DNA of 33,072 nt from Candidatus Yaniella excrementigallinarum. Its GTDB lineage: Bacteria > Actinomycetota > Actinomycetes > Actinomycetales > Micrococcaceae. Shown here one piece after another: positions 25,805-33,072 of the stretch. The first letter of the stretch is position 1. Every line of letters starts with the position of its first letter. Position numbers and translations under genes: made by a program. The notes under the pieces are model-generated. The model saw only the letters and a program-made list of their open reading frames with translations. It was not told the origin of the DNA and ran no database searches. The stretch lies in assembly GCA_019113675.1 (NCBI GenBank), contig DXHA01000036.1:1-33072 (forward strand). Direction: 5' to 3'.

Positions 25805-27178
25805 TTAGATACGTACCGAGTCAGCTGCTGCAGCGATTGTTGGATAGCGGAATTGGTATCCTGCATCATCTAGAACAATGGAGCGTGCTTTGGTGCTGCC
25901 CATCAGCAGTCCTGGCTCCATTCGGATGATATTCATACCAATATTGAGTAAGGGGGCAGGTACCGGGATATGGCGTATACCCAACCCCGGTGCCAAGGCG
26001 TTAATTGCCTCTGATAGGTGCGTTAGTTGTGGTGCAGCAGCGATGACCCTAGCTGGTGGATTTTGCATATCCAATAGGTGCCGGACAATACCTATCCAAT
26101 CATCTTCATGGATCCAAGGAAGATATCCATCGACGCTCGGACGGGTTTTGGACAACGCCATAGCCCCTAAGCCCATAACAATTTCAGTTTGCTGACCCAG
26201 CACAATGGCGGTACGGACAATAATGGCTTCATCGGGCGCCGAAGCTTCCCAATCTGCAACGAGTTGTCCCATGCCATTAGGACCATCGGTGTCAGCGGTG
26301 GGTGCGGTATCCTCTGTGAACTCTTCCGTCGATTTAGCATCCCACAGCGGTATAGCACTGCCTTGGATCCACCGGTGCAATATGCCGCCCTCTGCTTGTG
26401 CTGCTTCCACAGCGTCGCGTAGTGCTCGAGTTGGAGGAATTCGGGAAGCTTCTTGCGCCTCAACTTCCTTATCAGAAAACTTAGGGCCGATACGCTTACC
26501 GGCGAGGTTAATGATATTAAAGCCCGCCGGATCAAGTAGCTGTTCGTGCAAGGGCCCCAGGTCGTCAACACTCCAGCGAACTTGCGGGTAGGGGACACCA
26601 GCTTTTGGACTGCGGGTTAGCACTATGGCCCGTTTCCCTTCAGCAAGCATGCGGGTAACGAGACGCGAACCCAGATATCCAGAGCCACCGGAAACTAAAG
26701 TGAGTGGCTGTGAGGTATCCGGTCCGTCAGAGGCCATCTGGAACATACGGGCACCGACTGCCCCAAGATCGCCGGATAATGGTGCTGCCAACGTTGCTCC
26801 GAACGGTGCGGCAAAAGGCCCGATAGCTTGGGTATGACGCGTCAAGCGCGTACCGCCATCTTCCGTAGAAGCAATCTGCCAACGTTGGCCAGTAAAGCCT
26901 CCAGGCTGATCTTGGCGCCAAGCGATTTCTCGTTCGGGTTTTACGCTCACAATCACGGCTGGTGGTGCAGTCGCGGCGTGTACAAAGCCGCGAATCAAAG
27001 CTTTGGGCACTACTTTGACGGTATCGCCAACTTGGAGTCGCTCACCGGCCATGTCGACAGGGGCGAATTGTTGCAGTTGGTCATCAAACTGTAACCAGGC
27101 GCCAGGATCAGTGAGCAGGTCCCACACCTGCGAAGTTGTAAGTGCAACATCGATTGTTTGTGTGCGCGAAAAACCCAT
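25805..27178 (-). CDS. SRPBCC domain fused to TIGR01777-type NAD-dependent epimerase
   Basis: The N-terminal part (about residues 1-150) is an SRPBCC/START-like ligand-binding domain (VWDLLTDPGAW, GDTVKVV, GTRLTRHTQAIGPF). The C-terminal part is an extended SDR of the TIGR01777 epimerase family. Its cofactor motif is GGSGYLG at 164-170, followed by NIINLAGKRIG, SRIPPTRALRDAV, GYLPWIHEDDWIGIV and a C-terminal segment typical of the family. Fusions of these two domains are known in actinobacteria; the substrate is unknown. The usual SAxGxYG segment reads SAIPLWD at 274-280, so the family tyrosine position seems altered. The ATG at 27176-27178 (458 residues) is chosen over a longer frame because TACGAT lies six bases upstream, a leaderless arrangement, and the SRPBCC fold begins there. 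It stands alone. Confidence 0.82.
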   Translation of the reverse strand: MGFSRTQTIDVALTTSQVWDLLTDPGAWLQFDDQLQQFAPVDMAGERLQVGDTVKVVPKALIRGFVHAATAPPAVIVSVKPEREIAWRQDQPGGFTGQRWQIASTEDGGTRLTRHTQAIGPFAAPFGATLAAPLSGDLGAVGARMFQMASDGPDTSQPLTLVSGGSGYLGSRLVTRMLAEGKRAIVLTRSPKAGVPYPQVRWSVDDLGPLHEQLLDPAGFNIINLAGKRIGPKFSDKEVEAQEASRIPPTRALRDAVEAAQAEGGILHRWIQGSAIPLWDAKSTEEFTEDTAPTADTDGPNGMGQLVADWEASAPDEAIIVRTAIVLGQQTEIVMGLGAMALSKTRPSVDGYLPWIHEDDWIGIVRHLLDMQNPPARVIAAAPQLTHLSEAINALAPGLGIRHIPVPAPLLNIGMNIIRMEPGLLMGSTKARSIVLDDAGYQFRYPTIAAAADSVRI

Positions 27179-27184
27179 GTGTCT

Positions 27185-27190
27185 ATCGTA
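27185..27190 (-). promoter_or_regulatory. Candidate leaderless promoter -10 for the SRPBCC-epimerase gene
   Basis: On the minus strand TACGAT is followed by AGACAC and then the ATG. No Shine-Dalgarno is present. Confidence 0.5.
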
Positions 27191-27651
27191 GGCTGGTTTT
27201 AACGTAGCTTGGCAACTACTTTTAATTCGGAGCCCAGCTGCAAAGTGTGGGCAACGTATCATGGAGGTCGCTGCGGTCAGTACCTAATGCCTAGCTGTCT
27301 TCGGTATGACAGCAGAAAAAACCATAGCTGAGGAAATACTGCCACAATCAGAGCCATTAAGCGTGCGAGCATCGTTAGATAAGTCATAAGACGGTAGAAG
27401 ATGTTAGGCTAAGCACAGTTAAATCACTTCTTGGGGTTCAACATATAAAGCCCAGTAAAGCAGCAGACAAAGCTTAAACTCACGGTCGTTTGGTACCTGC
27501 GAGATGGAGGAAGTAGCAGCGAATTGTTAATGGGTTCTAGCGGCATTTAACTAAACAAAAACCTTAGATGTCCGCTCTGCAACCTATATGTCTAAAAAAT
27601 ATCAGTGAAGTTCTACTTACGATCGACAAGCATAACGTCACTGTTTGGCAC
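27191..27651. other. Intergenic stretch upstream of the type III glutamine synthetase gene
   Basis: About 460 bases without a supported gene. Short frames exist, for example one of 27 residues from 27306 to 27389 (+), but none has a ribosome binding site or a recognisable product. The base composition looks richer in A and T than in neighbouring genes. It may hold regulatory sites for the downstream gene, but I could not define an operator. Confidence 0.5.
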
Positions 27652-27657
27652 TATGCT
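27652..27657 (+). promoter_or_regulatory. Candidate -10 for the type III glutamine synthetase gene
   Basis: TATGCT is 29 bases upstream of the ATG and would give a short leader containing AAGGAG (27674-27679). No standard -35 is seen. Confidence 0.4.
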
Positions 27658-27686
27658 GTCGGAAATTTTACAGAAGGAGCTGAGAA

Positions 27687-29054
27687 ATGGTTGACTCACG
27701 GGAAGCGATGAAAGAACAGGCCAAGAAGGATGGCATTGAGTTCTTCATGGCTTTAGGAACCGAAGTAAATGGTAAGCCGAATGCATCGGTGGCCCCTGCT
27801 CAGTATATCGATGATTTGCTGGATAATGGTGCAGCGTTTGCTGGATTTGCAAGTGGTGGGCTCTGGCAGACACCGGCTGAGGGAGATATCGCTTATATCC
27901 CTGACCCAACGACTTACACTCGTTTGCCATGGCGCCATAATATGGCCGTTTTACATGCCTTCCCGTACGTTAAGGGGGAGCTGTGGCCTTATGCCTCGCA
28001 GAATATCCTCAAACGGCTAATGGACGAGATCCAGACTGAACGGGGTTGGACGTTCAAAACCGGAATGGAACCAGAATTTTTCTTGGTCCGTCATAAAGAA
28101 GACGGTGGCATTGAGATCGCCGATTCGTTGGATACTTCCATCAAGCCCTGCTATCACGCTTACGGGATCGAACGTGCATGGCCATATTTGAGTAAGCTGT
28201 CTAACTACATCAACGAGATGGGGTGGGGCAACCCCGCCATTGACTCAGAAGATGGCAATGGACAATACGAAATCAATATTGACTATTCCGATGCCATGAC
28301 CACCTCTGACCGTCTCATTTTGTTGCATTACATGGCTCATGCCGTTGCTTACCATGAAGGCGAGGGCATTCTGCCGACATTCATGGGCAAACCCTTTACC
28401 GGTAACACCGGAAACGGGCTCAACACGCACTTTAGTTTGTGGGATGAAAACGGAAATAACCTATTTCTCGATGAAACTGATCGGCTTGGGCTGTCTAAGC
28501 TGGCTTACCACTTCATCGCCGGTGTGCTCGAGAATGCTTGGGGCATGCAAGCACTAATTGGTTCTAACGTTAATGCCTATAAACGCATTGGTGTACCGCA
28601 CCCATCATCCGGGTCAACGTGGACACCGACCCACGTAATGTATGGAGCGAATAACCGTACAACCATGCTGCGCATTCCAGATGGTGGACGCGTTGAACAC
28701 CGCGGAGTGGACGGTGGTGCCAGTCCGCACTTGGCAACCGCTGCGATCTTAGCGGCTGGGCTGGATGGTATCGACCGTAAACTTGACCCAGGTGAATGCA
28801 TGGAAGAACGCAACACCTACACCATGAGCGATGCCGAGCTGGCTGATTTTCAGCCGCTACCCGCAACCCTATGGGAAGCTGCCAACGCTTTACAGCAAAA
28901 CAATGTTATGCGAAAGGCCATGGGTTCGGGACCACACGGCGACTTCGTGGATTTCTTTGCCGAAGAAAAACGCAAAGAATTCGCCATGTATCATTCACAA
29001 GTCAGTCAGTGGGAGATCGATCAGTATCTGCTAGGCCCCATGCCTATGTGGTAA
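27687..29054 (+). CDS. glnT: Type III glutamine synthetase homologue (GlnT / gamma-glutamylmethylamide synthetase-like)
   Basis: This 455-residue protein belongs to the glutamine synthetase superfamily, in the GlnT group that also includes gamma-glutamylmethylamide synthetase (GmaS). Family segments are the start REAMKEQAKKDGIEFF, AGFASG, QTPAEGDIAYIPD, GMEPEFFLVR (metal site), EDGNGQYEINIDYSDA, FMGKPFTGNTGNGLNTHFSL (20 residues, ATP/glutamate site), NAYKRIG and TTMLRIPDGGRVEHR. AAGGAG lies seven bases before the ATG. At the ammonium-binding position near the N-terminus, where related enzymes have Asp (FVDMHGK), this protein seems to have Glu26 (GTEVNGK), which could shift amine preference. 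No methylamine dehydrogenase or N-methylglutamate genes are in the window, so the substrate (ammonia, methylamine or another amine) stays open. It is convergent with putP and shares a terminator. Confidence 0.85.
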   Translation: MVDSREAMKEQAKKDGIEFFMALGTEVNGKPNASVAPAQYIDDLLDNGAAFAGFASGGLWQTPAEGDIAYIPDPTTYTRLPWRHNMAVLHAFPYVKGELWPYASQNILKRLMDEIQTERGWTFKTGMEPEFFLVRHKEDGGIEIADSLDTSIKPCYHAYGIERAWPYLSKLSNYINEMGWGNPAIDSEDGNGQYEINIDYSDAMTTSDRLILLHYMAHAVAYHEGEGILPTFMGKPFTGNTGNGLNTHFSLWDENGNNLFLDETDRLGLSKLAYHFIAGVLENAWGMQALIGSNVNAYKRIGVPHPSSGSTWTPTHVMYGANNRTTMLRIPDGGRVEHRGVDGGASPHLATAAILAAGLDGIDRKLDPGECMEERNTYTMSDAELADFQPLPATLWEAANALQQNNVMRKAMGSGPHGDFVDFFAEEKRKEFAMYHSQVSQWEIDQYLLGPMPMW

Positions 29055-29076
29055 AAAACTCACTACTTGTAGAGCT

Positions 29077-29128
29077 AAAAAACTGGTTGGCAGGCCTCAA
29101 ATATTGAGGGGTTGCCAACCAGTTTTTT
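29077..29128. terminator. Bidirectional terminator between glnT and putP
   Basis: AAAAAACTGGTTGGCA (29077-29092) pairs perfectly with 29113-29128, and CCTCA (29095-29099) pairs with TGAGG (29105-29109) inside. The stem is flanked by an A-run on one side and a T-run on the other, so it should stop transcripts from both convergent genes. Confidence 0.92.
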
Positions 29129-29141
29129 TATGTCTTGGGCG

Positions 29142-30650
29142 CTAGTTTGCGCTAACTGTTGTTGTCATCTGCTCAAATTCGTATTCAACTTCTGGTGCCG
29201 GTTTTGCTGTGAGCAGTGAAACCACAACGGCTACAACGAAATTTGCAATGACACCAGGAACGATCTCATAAAGATCCAGCACCTCTTTGATTGCAGGGAC
29301 GGTGCCCCAAACATAAGAGACTACGGCACCGGCAATCATGCCTGCTAGGGCGCCCATAGCAGTCACTCTTCGCCAATAGAGGGCTAAAAGTACCATCGGA
29401 CCGAAGGCCGCACCAAAGCCTGCCCAGGCGAAACCGACCAGATCTAACACTGTTGAGTCGGGGTTTTGGGCAATGAAGGCAGCAATAATCGAAACGACAA
29501 TCACCGCAACCCGACCCAGCCACAACTGCGTACGTTGGTTGGGGTGGCGTTTAAATAAGCCATAAATATCTTCAACCAGAGCTGACGAGGAAACGATGAG
29601 CTGTGAGGACATCGTTGACATGATGGCAGCCAACACTGCAGCCAGGACCAGTCCGGCAATAAAGGGGTGAAAAAGTATTTGCGACAAAAGCAAAAACACG
29701 GTTTCCGGATTATCCAGAACCTGACCCTCGCGTTGAAACCATGCCACACCGATCAATCCCGTCAGCACTGCGCCACCCATCGATAATGCGACCCAGCCGA
29801 AACCTATTCGACGTGCTGTTTTCACTTCTCGATGGTCGCGAATGGCGAAATGCCGGGCCAGAATATGCGGTTGACCAAAATATCCCAAACCCCAGGCAAG
29901 TCCAGAAATAATAATTAAGGCCGAGCCCACGGTCATTCCGCCACCAGTAAAGGACAGATGCGTTAAGCCTTCTTGGATTTTAGATTGCGAGATCAGACTA
30001 ATGACTTCACCGGGTCCACCCAGCTCAATAGTGGCCATTACCGGTACAACTAACAAAGCAGCAAGCATGAGCAGGCCCTGCGCGACATCCGTCAACGAGA
30101 CCCCTAAGAACCCGCCAAATACGGTATATAGCAGAGTGAAGCCCGCCACAACGAGCAGACCCACCAAATATGGCCAGCCGAAAGTAGATTCGAAAAACGC
30201 ACCTGAAGCGACCATCATGGAGGCCACATAGAAGATAAAGAACACCAGAATGATAACGGCTGACACTGAACGCAGTAATCGGGTGCGGTCTCGAAAGCGA
30301 CGCTCAAAAAACGCCGGCATGGTAATCGCATCTTCAGTGATTTCCGAGTACACCCGCAACCGTGGGGCAACGATTTTCCAGTTTAACCAGGTCCCGATCG
30401 TCAAACCGATGGCGATCCAGGACTCGATAAGTCCAGTGGCATACAGGGCACCGGGTAAGCCCATCATAAGCCAACCAGACATGTCCGAGGCACCAGCAGA
30501 TAACGCGGCTACACGCGGAGATAAATCACGGCCGGCAAGCAGAAAATCTTTACCGGTTTTGGTGCGGCGGTAGGCATAAAAACCGATACCAACCATGAGC
30601 AGTAAGTAGATAATAATGGCGGCTGATTGATAGGCATGTTCTTCACTCAT
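29142..30650 (-). CDS. putP: Sodium/proline symporter, PutP family
   Basis: The protein (502 residues from the ATG at 30648-30650) is a sodium:solute symporter with about 13 hydrophobic segments. PutP markers are FLLAGRDLSP, GASDMSGWLMMGLPGA (sodium and proline site in helix 2), VSLTDVAQG, GYFGQPHILARHFAIRD and MSSQLIVSSSALVEDIYG (sodium site in helix 8). These match sodium/proline symporters better than pantothenate or glucose carriers. A TTG three codons upstream is a possible longer start. Neither has a Shine-Dalgarno; AATAAT lies eight bases upstream of the ATG, a possible leaderless promoter. No proline dehydrogenase (putA) gene is adjacent, so uptake could serve osmoprotection as well as catabolism. 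Confidence 0.9.
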   Translation of the reverse strand: MSEEHAYQSAAIIIYLLLMVGIGFYAYRRTKTGKDFLLAGRDLSPRVAALSAGASDMSGWLMMGLPGALYATGLIESWIAIGLTIGTWLNWKIVAPRLRVYSEITEDAITMPAFFERRFRDRTRLLRSVSAVIILVFFIFYVASMMVASGAFFESTFGWPYLVGLLVVAGFTLLYTVFGGFLGVSLTDVAQGLLMLAALLVVPVMATIELGGPGEVISLISQSKIQEGLTHLSFTGGGMTVGSALIIISGLAWGLGYFGQPHILARHFAIRDHREVKTARRIGFGWVALSMGGAVLTGLIGVAWFQREGQVLDNPETVFLLLSQILFHPFIAGLVLAAVLAAIMSTMSSQLIVSSSALVEDIYGLFKRHPNQRTQLWLGRVAVIVVSIIAAFIAQNPDSTVLDLVGFAWAGFGAAFGPMVLLALYWRRVTAMGALAGMIAGAVVSYVWGTVPAIKEVLDLYEIVPGVIANFVVAVVVSLLTAKPAPEVEYEFEQMTTTVSAN

Positions 30651-30932
30651 AGCAAACAATTATTCGCTACTGACGGTCAAATAACCAGGCCCATGGAGCA
30701 TAATCGCAACATTGTCTAGCTACCTGGACTGAGAAAGGCCTGTTAAAAGCCCAATAAGTATCTGGGCCGGTCGCCCGCCGCTTACTCCATATAGGAGTGA
30801 GCTGTGCTTGCAGGTGCCGTAGTACTGCATAGCGACAACCTAGTGGAGGGTCTGAAAATATATCAGCATGCACACATGACCCGTGCAATACAAAAGATCA
30901 GTCACGCTTGGTCGGATTGCAGAAGACCAGGT
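30651..30932. other. Intergenic stretch downstream of the decayed gene
   Basis: I see no supported gene. A 73-residue minus-strand frame (30667-30888) is rich in Trp, Cys and Arg, lacks a ribosome binding site and looks like chance. Further decay of the neighbouring fragment may extend into this stretch but cannot be recognised. Confidence 0.4.
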
Positions 30933-31286
30933 CTAGCTGGCGTCACGAGTTAGCCCATCTATTTGTGCCATCGTCAGAAGCGTGGCTGCAGAGTACAGGC
31001 CAGCCTCGTGATAGGTGACAGTCTCATCAATAAGGGTTGCTCGTGGAGACTGCATAGGCTGGAACTCATCGTTTATGTTCTTTCCGTAAGACACTCATCC
31101 AAGGGGCGCGAGAGCCTCCACAGTCTTGGCTAAAAGTAGGTCACGATCCAACGCAAAATAACTTATGGAGCGATTGTCACAATTCAATCGTGGATACTCG
31201 ATATCGGAGTAATTAAGAGACTCGGCATAGAAAAATATTTCCGTTCGGTGGTTTTTGCCGCCCAGTTCACTTAAGTCTGGGAACGT
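30933..31286 (-). pseudogene. Decayed gene fragment of unknown, possibly HEPN-like, family
   Basis: One minus-strand frame reads protein-like sequence over about 117 codons, interrupted by an in-frame TGA at 31095-31097 and ended by TAG at 30933-30935. Before the TGA it includes ELGGKNHRTEIFFYAES, ALDRDLLLAKTVEALAPLG. After it come VSYGKNINDEFQPMQSPRA and TYHEAGLYSAATLLTMAQID. No start codon or ribosome binding site is associated; two stops close the frame upstream (31287-31289 and 31302-31304). The second half resembles helices of HEPN-like or uncharacterised accessory proteins (a HEAGLY.aA..LL..AQIDG pattern), which is a visual impression only. The most likely reading is a remnant of a lost gene. 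A TGA-recoded or selenocysteine gene is much less likely. Confidence 0.55.
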
Positions 31287-31291
31287 TCAAC
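31278..31291 (+). promoter_or_regulatory. GAACGTTC palindrome, distal copy, possible operator
   Basis: TGGGAACGTTCAAC has a perfect 8-base core (31281-31288). The centre AACGTT resembles LacI/GalR-family operators. A second copy of the core occurs at 31389-31396. Confidence 0.3.
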
Positions 31292-31297
31292 ACAGGT

Positions 31298-31311
31298 TTA
31301 CTTATAAGTAA
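31298..31311 (+). promoter_or_regulatory. Perfect 14-bp palindrome upstream of the iron permease gene, possible operator
   Basis: TTACTTATAAGTAA is its own reverse complement. It lies about 70 bases before the start of the permease gene, where a promoter and metal-dependent operator would be expected. It does not match the classical DtxR/IdeR or Fur box closely. Confidence 0.4.
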
Positions 31312-31379
31312 TCATTGCGTGGCCGTATAGCAACTCAGCCTCTTTAGGGTCAGTTGAGATCACACAGAAAGAGGTTGCC

Positions 31380-33072
31380 ATGTTAATGGAACGTTCCACA
31401 TCCACCGGGAAAGGAAAGTCGTCAGCGTCGTATCGTCGACTTTCCGCCTATTCGTGGCGTGTGGCGTTGAAGCACCCAGCAACGGTGCTCGGCCTTGTAC
31501 TATTGGGCCTGTTTGCTTATTTGATCATTGCTCCGGTGTTCTCTCTACTGCTTTCCTCGGTTCAGGTTGGTTTCGGCGATGAGCTGGCCACTGGCCAGGA
31601 AGCAGGATCTTGGACAAGCCATTATTTCCAACGGGTCTTTGCCGATACGGTTTCACCGATTATTTTCTACCGGCCGTTGTTAAATACCCTGGCGGTAGCG
31701 GTGATGTCGATTGTCGGGGCACTGGCCATCGGAGTGCCAGCAGCGTGGCTGATAGCACGCACCGATTTATTGGGACGGCGATGGTTTTCCACTGCACTAC
31801 TGATTCCGTACATGCTGCCGGCCTGGACGTTCGCGCTGGCCTGGACCACACTGTTCAAAAACCGGGATGTTGGCGGTGGTATCGGCTGGCTGGAATCCCT
31901 GGGGTTTACTCCACCAAACTGGTTGGCCTATGGCATGTTGCCAATTACGGTGATCTTCACGCTGCATTTTATCCCGTACGTGATCCTGCTGGTCACCGGC
32001 GCGATGAAAAACCTGCCAGATGAATACGATGATGCCGCGCAACTGCTGGGAGCAAGCCGCGTCCAGCGGTTTCGGCAAATCACTCTGCCCTTGCTACGCC
32101 CGGCCATCTTCTCGGCGGCCACGTTGATCTTTGCCAAAGCCATTGGAGAATTCGGCGTGGCCTACGTGTTGGGTACCCCCGCAGATTTCAGTGTGCTATC
32201 GACCACGTTGTACCAGAGCATCCAAACTCAACAGAGCGGTACCGCTGCTGTCATCTCCGTGGTCATGGTTGCTCTGGGCGCGCTCTCATTATGGATCGAC
32301 ATGAAATTCCTCAAAGAACTGCGCCGCTATACAACTATTTCCGGCAAAGGCCACACTGCCCGACCCCGTAGTCTGGGTCGTTGGCGCACACCTGCGTTCC
32401 TAGGGGTGACAACACTATTTACTTTTTCTGTGGTCCTGCCGCTGGCAGTGCTGCTGCTATCGACCATCATGCGAGTTCCCGGCCAGTTTGAATTATCGAA
32501 TTTTACCCTAAACTACTGGATCGGCTCGGACCTACCGTTCGCTAACTTCCGCGAAGGAGTGTTGGTCAACCCTGAAACCTGGTCGGCAGCTTGGAACACC
32601 GTTTGGATGGTCGGGCTGGCCGCAATCTGCTCGGGAATACTGGGGATACTCATCGGCTATGTTGTTGTGCGTAGTCCGGCCCGTTGGATTGGTACAGTGC
32701 TGCGCACGACGGCGTTCACCCCGTATCTGGTGCCCGGTATCGCCTTTGCGGTGGCCTATCTGTCACTATTTGCGGTGCAACGTGGGCCCATCCCCGCACT
32801 GTATGGCACCGCGATCATTCTGGTGCTGATTCTGATTGCCGATGAGATGCCCTTTGCCTCGCGTGCAGGGATTTCAGCGATGATGCAACTGGGCAAAGAC
32901 CCAGAAGAGTCGGCCCAAATACTGGGCGCAGGCTGGTGGACTCGCATGCGTCGGATCGTATTTCCCATCCACCGGTCCGCTTTGGCAAGCGCCATCCTGT
33001 TGCCCTTTATCTCCGGGGTGCAAAGCCTAAGTCTGGTTATCGTGTTGGCAACCCCTGGCACCAACCTGCTGA
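31380..33072 (+). CDS. Ferric iron ABC transporter permease, FbpB/SfuB type (3' end outside window)
   Basis: The frame runs from the ATG at 31380-31382 to the window edge without a stop (564 codons). It codes a membrane protein with two fused permease halves, each with about six hydrophobic segments and its own EAA loop. The loops are DEYDDAAQLLGASRVQRFRQ in the first half and DPEESAQILGAGWWTRMRRI in the second, where the ATPase docks. The fused double-permease layout is typical of the FbpB/SfuB family, which imports ferric iron with a periplasmic-type binding protein (FbpA) and ATPase (FbpC). AAAGAGG (31368-31374) lies five bases before the ATG. No binding-protein gene precedes it here, which is unusual for this operon. 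The ATPase would be expected downstream, outside the window. Other substrates in the 2-aminoethylphosphonate/thiamine branch cannot be fully excluded. Confidence 0.85.
   Translation, partial: MLMERSTSTGKGKSSASYRRLSAYSWRVALKHPATVLGLVLLGLFAYLIIAPVFSLLLSSVQVGFGDELATGQEAGSWTSHYFQRVFADTVSPIIFYRPLLNTLAVAVMSIVGALAIGVPAAWLIARTDLLGRRWFSTALLIPYMLPAWTFALAWTTLFKNRDVGGGIGWLESLGFTPPNWLAYGMLPITVIFTLHFIPYVILLVTGAMKNLPDEYDDAAQLLGASRVQRFRQITLPLLRPAIFSAATLIFAKAIGEFGVAYVLGTPADFSVLSTTLYQSIQTQQSGTAAVISVVMVALGALSLWIDMKFLKELRRYTTISGKGHTARPRSLGRWRTPAFLGVTTLFTFSVVLPLAVLLLSTIMRVPGQFELSNFTLNYWIGSDLPFANFREGVLVNPETWSAAWNTVWMVGLAAICSGILGILIGYVVVRSPARWIGTVLRTTAFTPYLVPGIAFAVAYLSLFAVQRGPIPALYGTAIILVLILIADEMPFASRAGISAMMQLGKDPEESAQILGAGWWTRMRRIVFPIHRSALASAILLPFISGVQSLSLVIVLATPGTNLL
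31387..31398 (+). promoter_or_regulatory. GAACGTTC palindrome, proximal copy inside the permease start
   Basis: TGGAACGTTCCA is a perfect 12-bp palindrome covering codons 3-7 of the permease gene. Its core equals that at 31281-31288, with centres 108 bases apart. It could be an intragenic operator or coding coincidence. Confidence 0.3.

Noticed and set aside
27277-27372. A 31-residue hydrophobic minus-strand frame
   Set aside because: Lies antisense to another short frame; hydrophobic antisense frames of this size are common by chance.
27568-27714. A 47-residue plus-strand frame overlapping the start of the type III glutamine synthetase gene
   Set aside because: No ribosome binding site, overlap with a well-supported start in another frame and no recognisable product.
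30667-30888. A 73-residue minus-strand frame between putP and the decayed fragment
   Set aside because: No ribosome binding site, unusual Trp/Cys/Arg-rich composition and no recognisable family.
31610-32023. A 137-residue plus-strand frame inside the iron permease gene
   Set aside because: It is out of frame with the permease, whose EAA motifs and membrane segments are continuous from 31380 to the window end.

Overview
This window is a chromosomal housekeeping segment of an actinobacterium, most likely a member of the Micrococcaceae. Gene content and order support this: clpP2-clpX followed by a mycothiol-type DsbA-fold reductase, valS, an ileS of the eukaryote/mupirocin-resistant type behind a translational T-box, folC-DUF4233-ndk, a VKOR-family protein, a long RNase E/G, rplU-rpmA-obgE-proB-proA and nadD-rsfS. 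Base composition looks moderate for that family (not computed). A low-GC genus such as Yaniella or Enteractinococcus is a guess, not a determination.

Region 1 (1-2565): the end of clpP2, a terminator, clpX and a Rv2466c-like reductase. A long perfect hairpin separates them from convergent valS. Region 2 (2577-12137): valS on the minus strand; divergent to it an SDR oxidoreductase, then the T-box and ileS. folC overlaps the ileS stop by one base and the DUF4233 membrane protein overlaps folC. ndk has its own candidate promoter. Region 3 (12138-14353): a DUF998 membrane protein, convergent with a VKOR-Nudix pair read from an apparently leaderless promoter.

Region 4 (14354-21952): RNase E/G with a structured 5' leader, ribosomal proteins L21 and L27 with another structured leader, a strong terminator, GTPase Obg, and proB/proA of proline synthesis. 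Region 5 (22036-25309): a small membrane protein, nadD, a long charged tail-anchored protein of unknown function, rsfS and a histidine phosphatase, closely packed. A tRNA-Ala(GGC) gene with its own promoter and terminator follows.

Region 6 (25482-33072) is looser and more accessory. It holds an SRPBCC-epimerase fusion, a type III (GlnT/GmaS-like) glutamine synthetase homologue convergent with a PutP-type sodium/proline symporter, about 730 bp of mostly non-coding DNA with a decayed gene fragment, and the start of a two-domain FbpB-type ferric iron ABC permease that runs off the window. Intergenic spaces are much longer here.

I found no CRISPR array, insertion sequence, integrase, prophage or obvious new multi-gene system. 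The points most worth following are the cis-acting RNA structures (ileS T-box, rplU and rne leaders), the decayed fragment at 30933-31286, the changed amine-site residue in the type III glutamine synthetase, and palindromes around the iron permease start. All promoters and operators here were read by eye.
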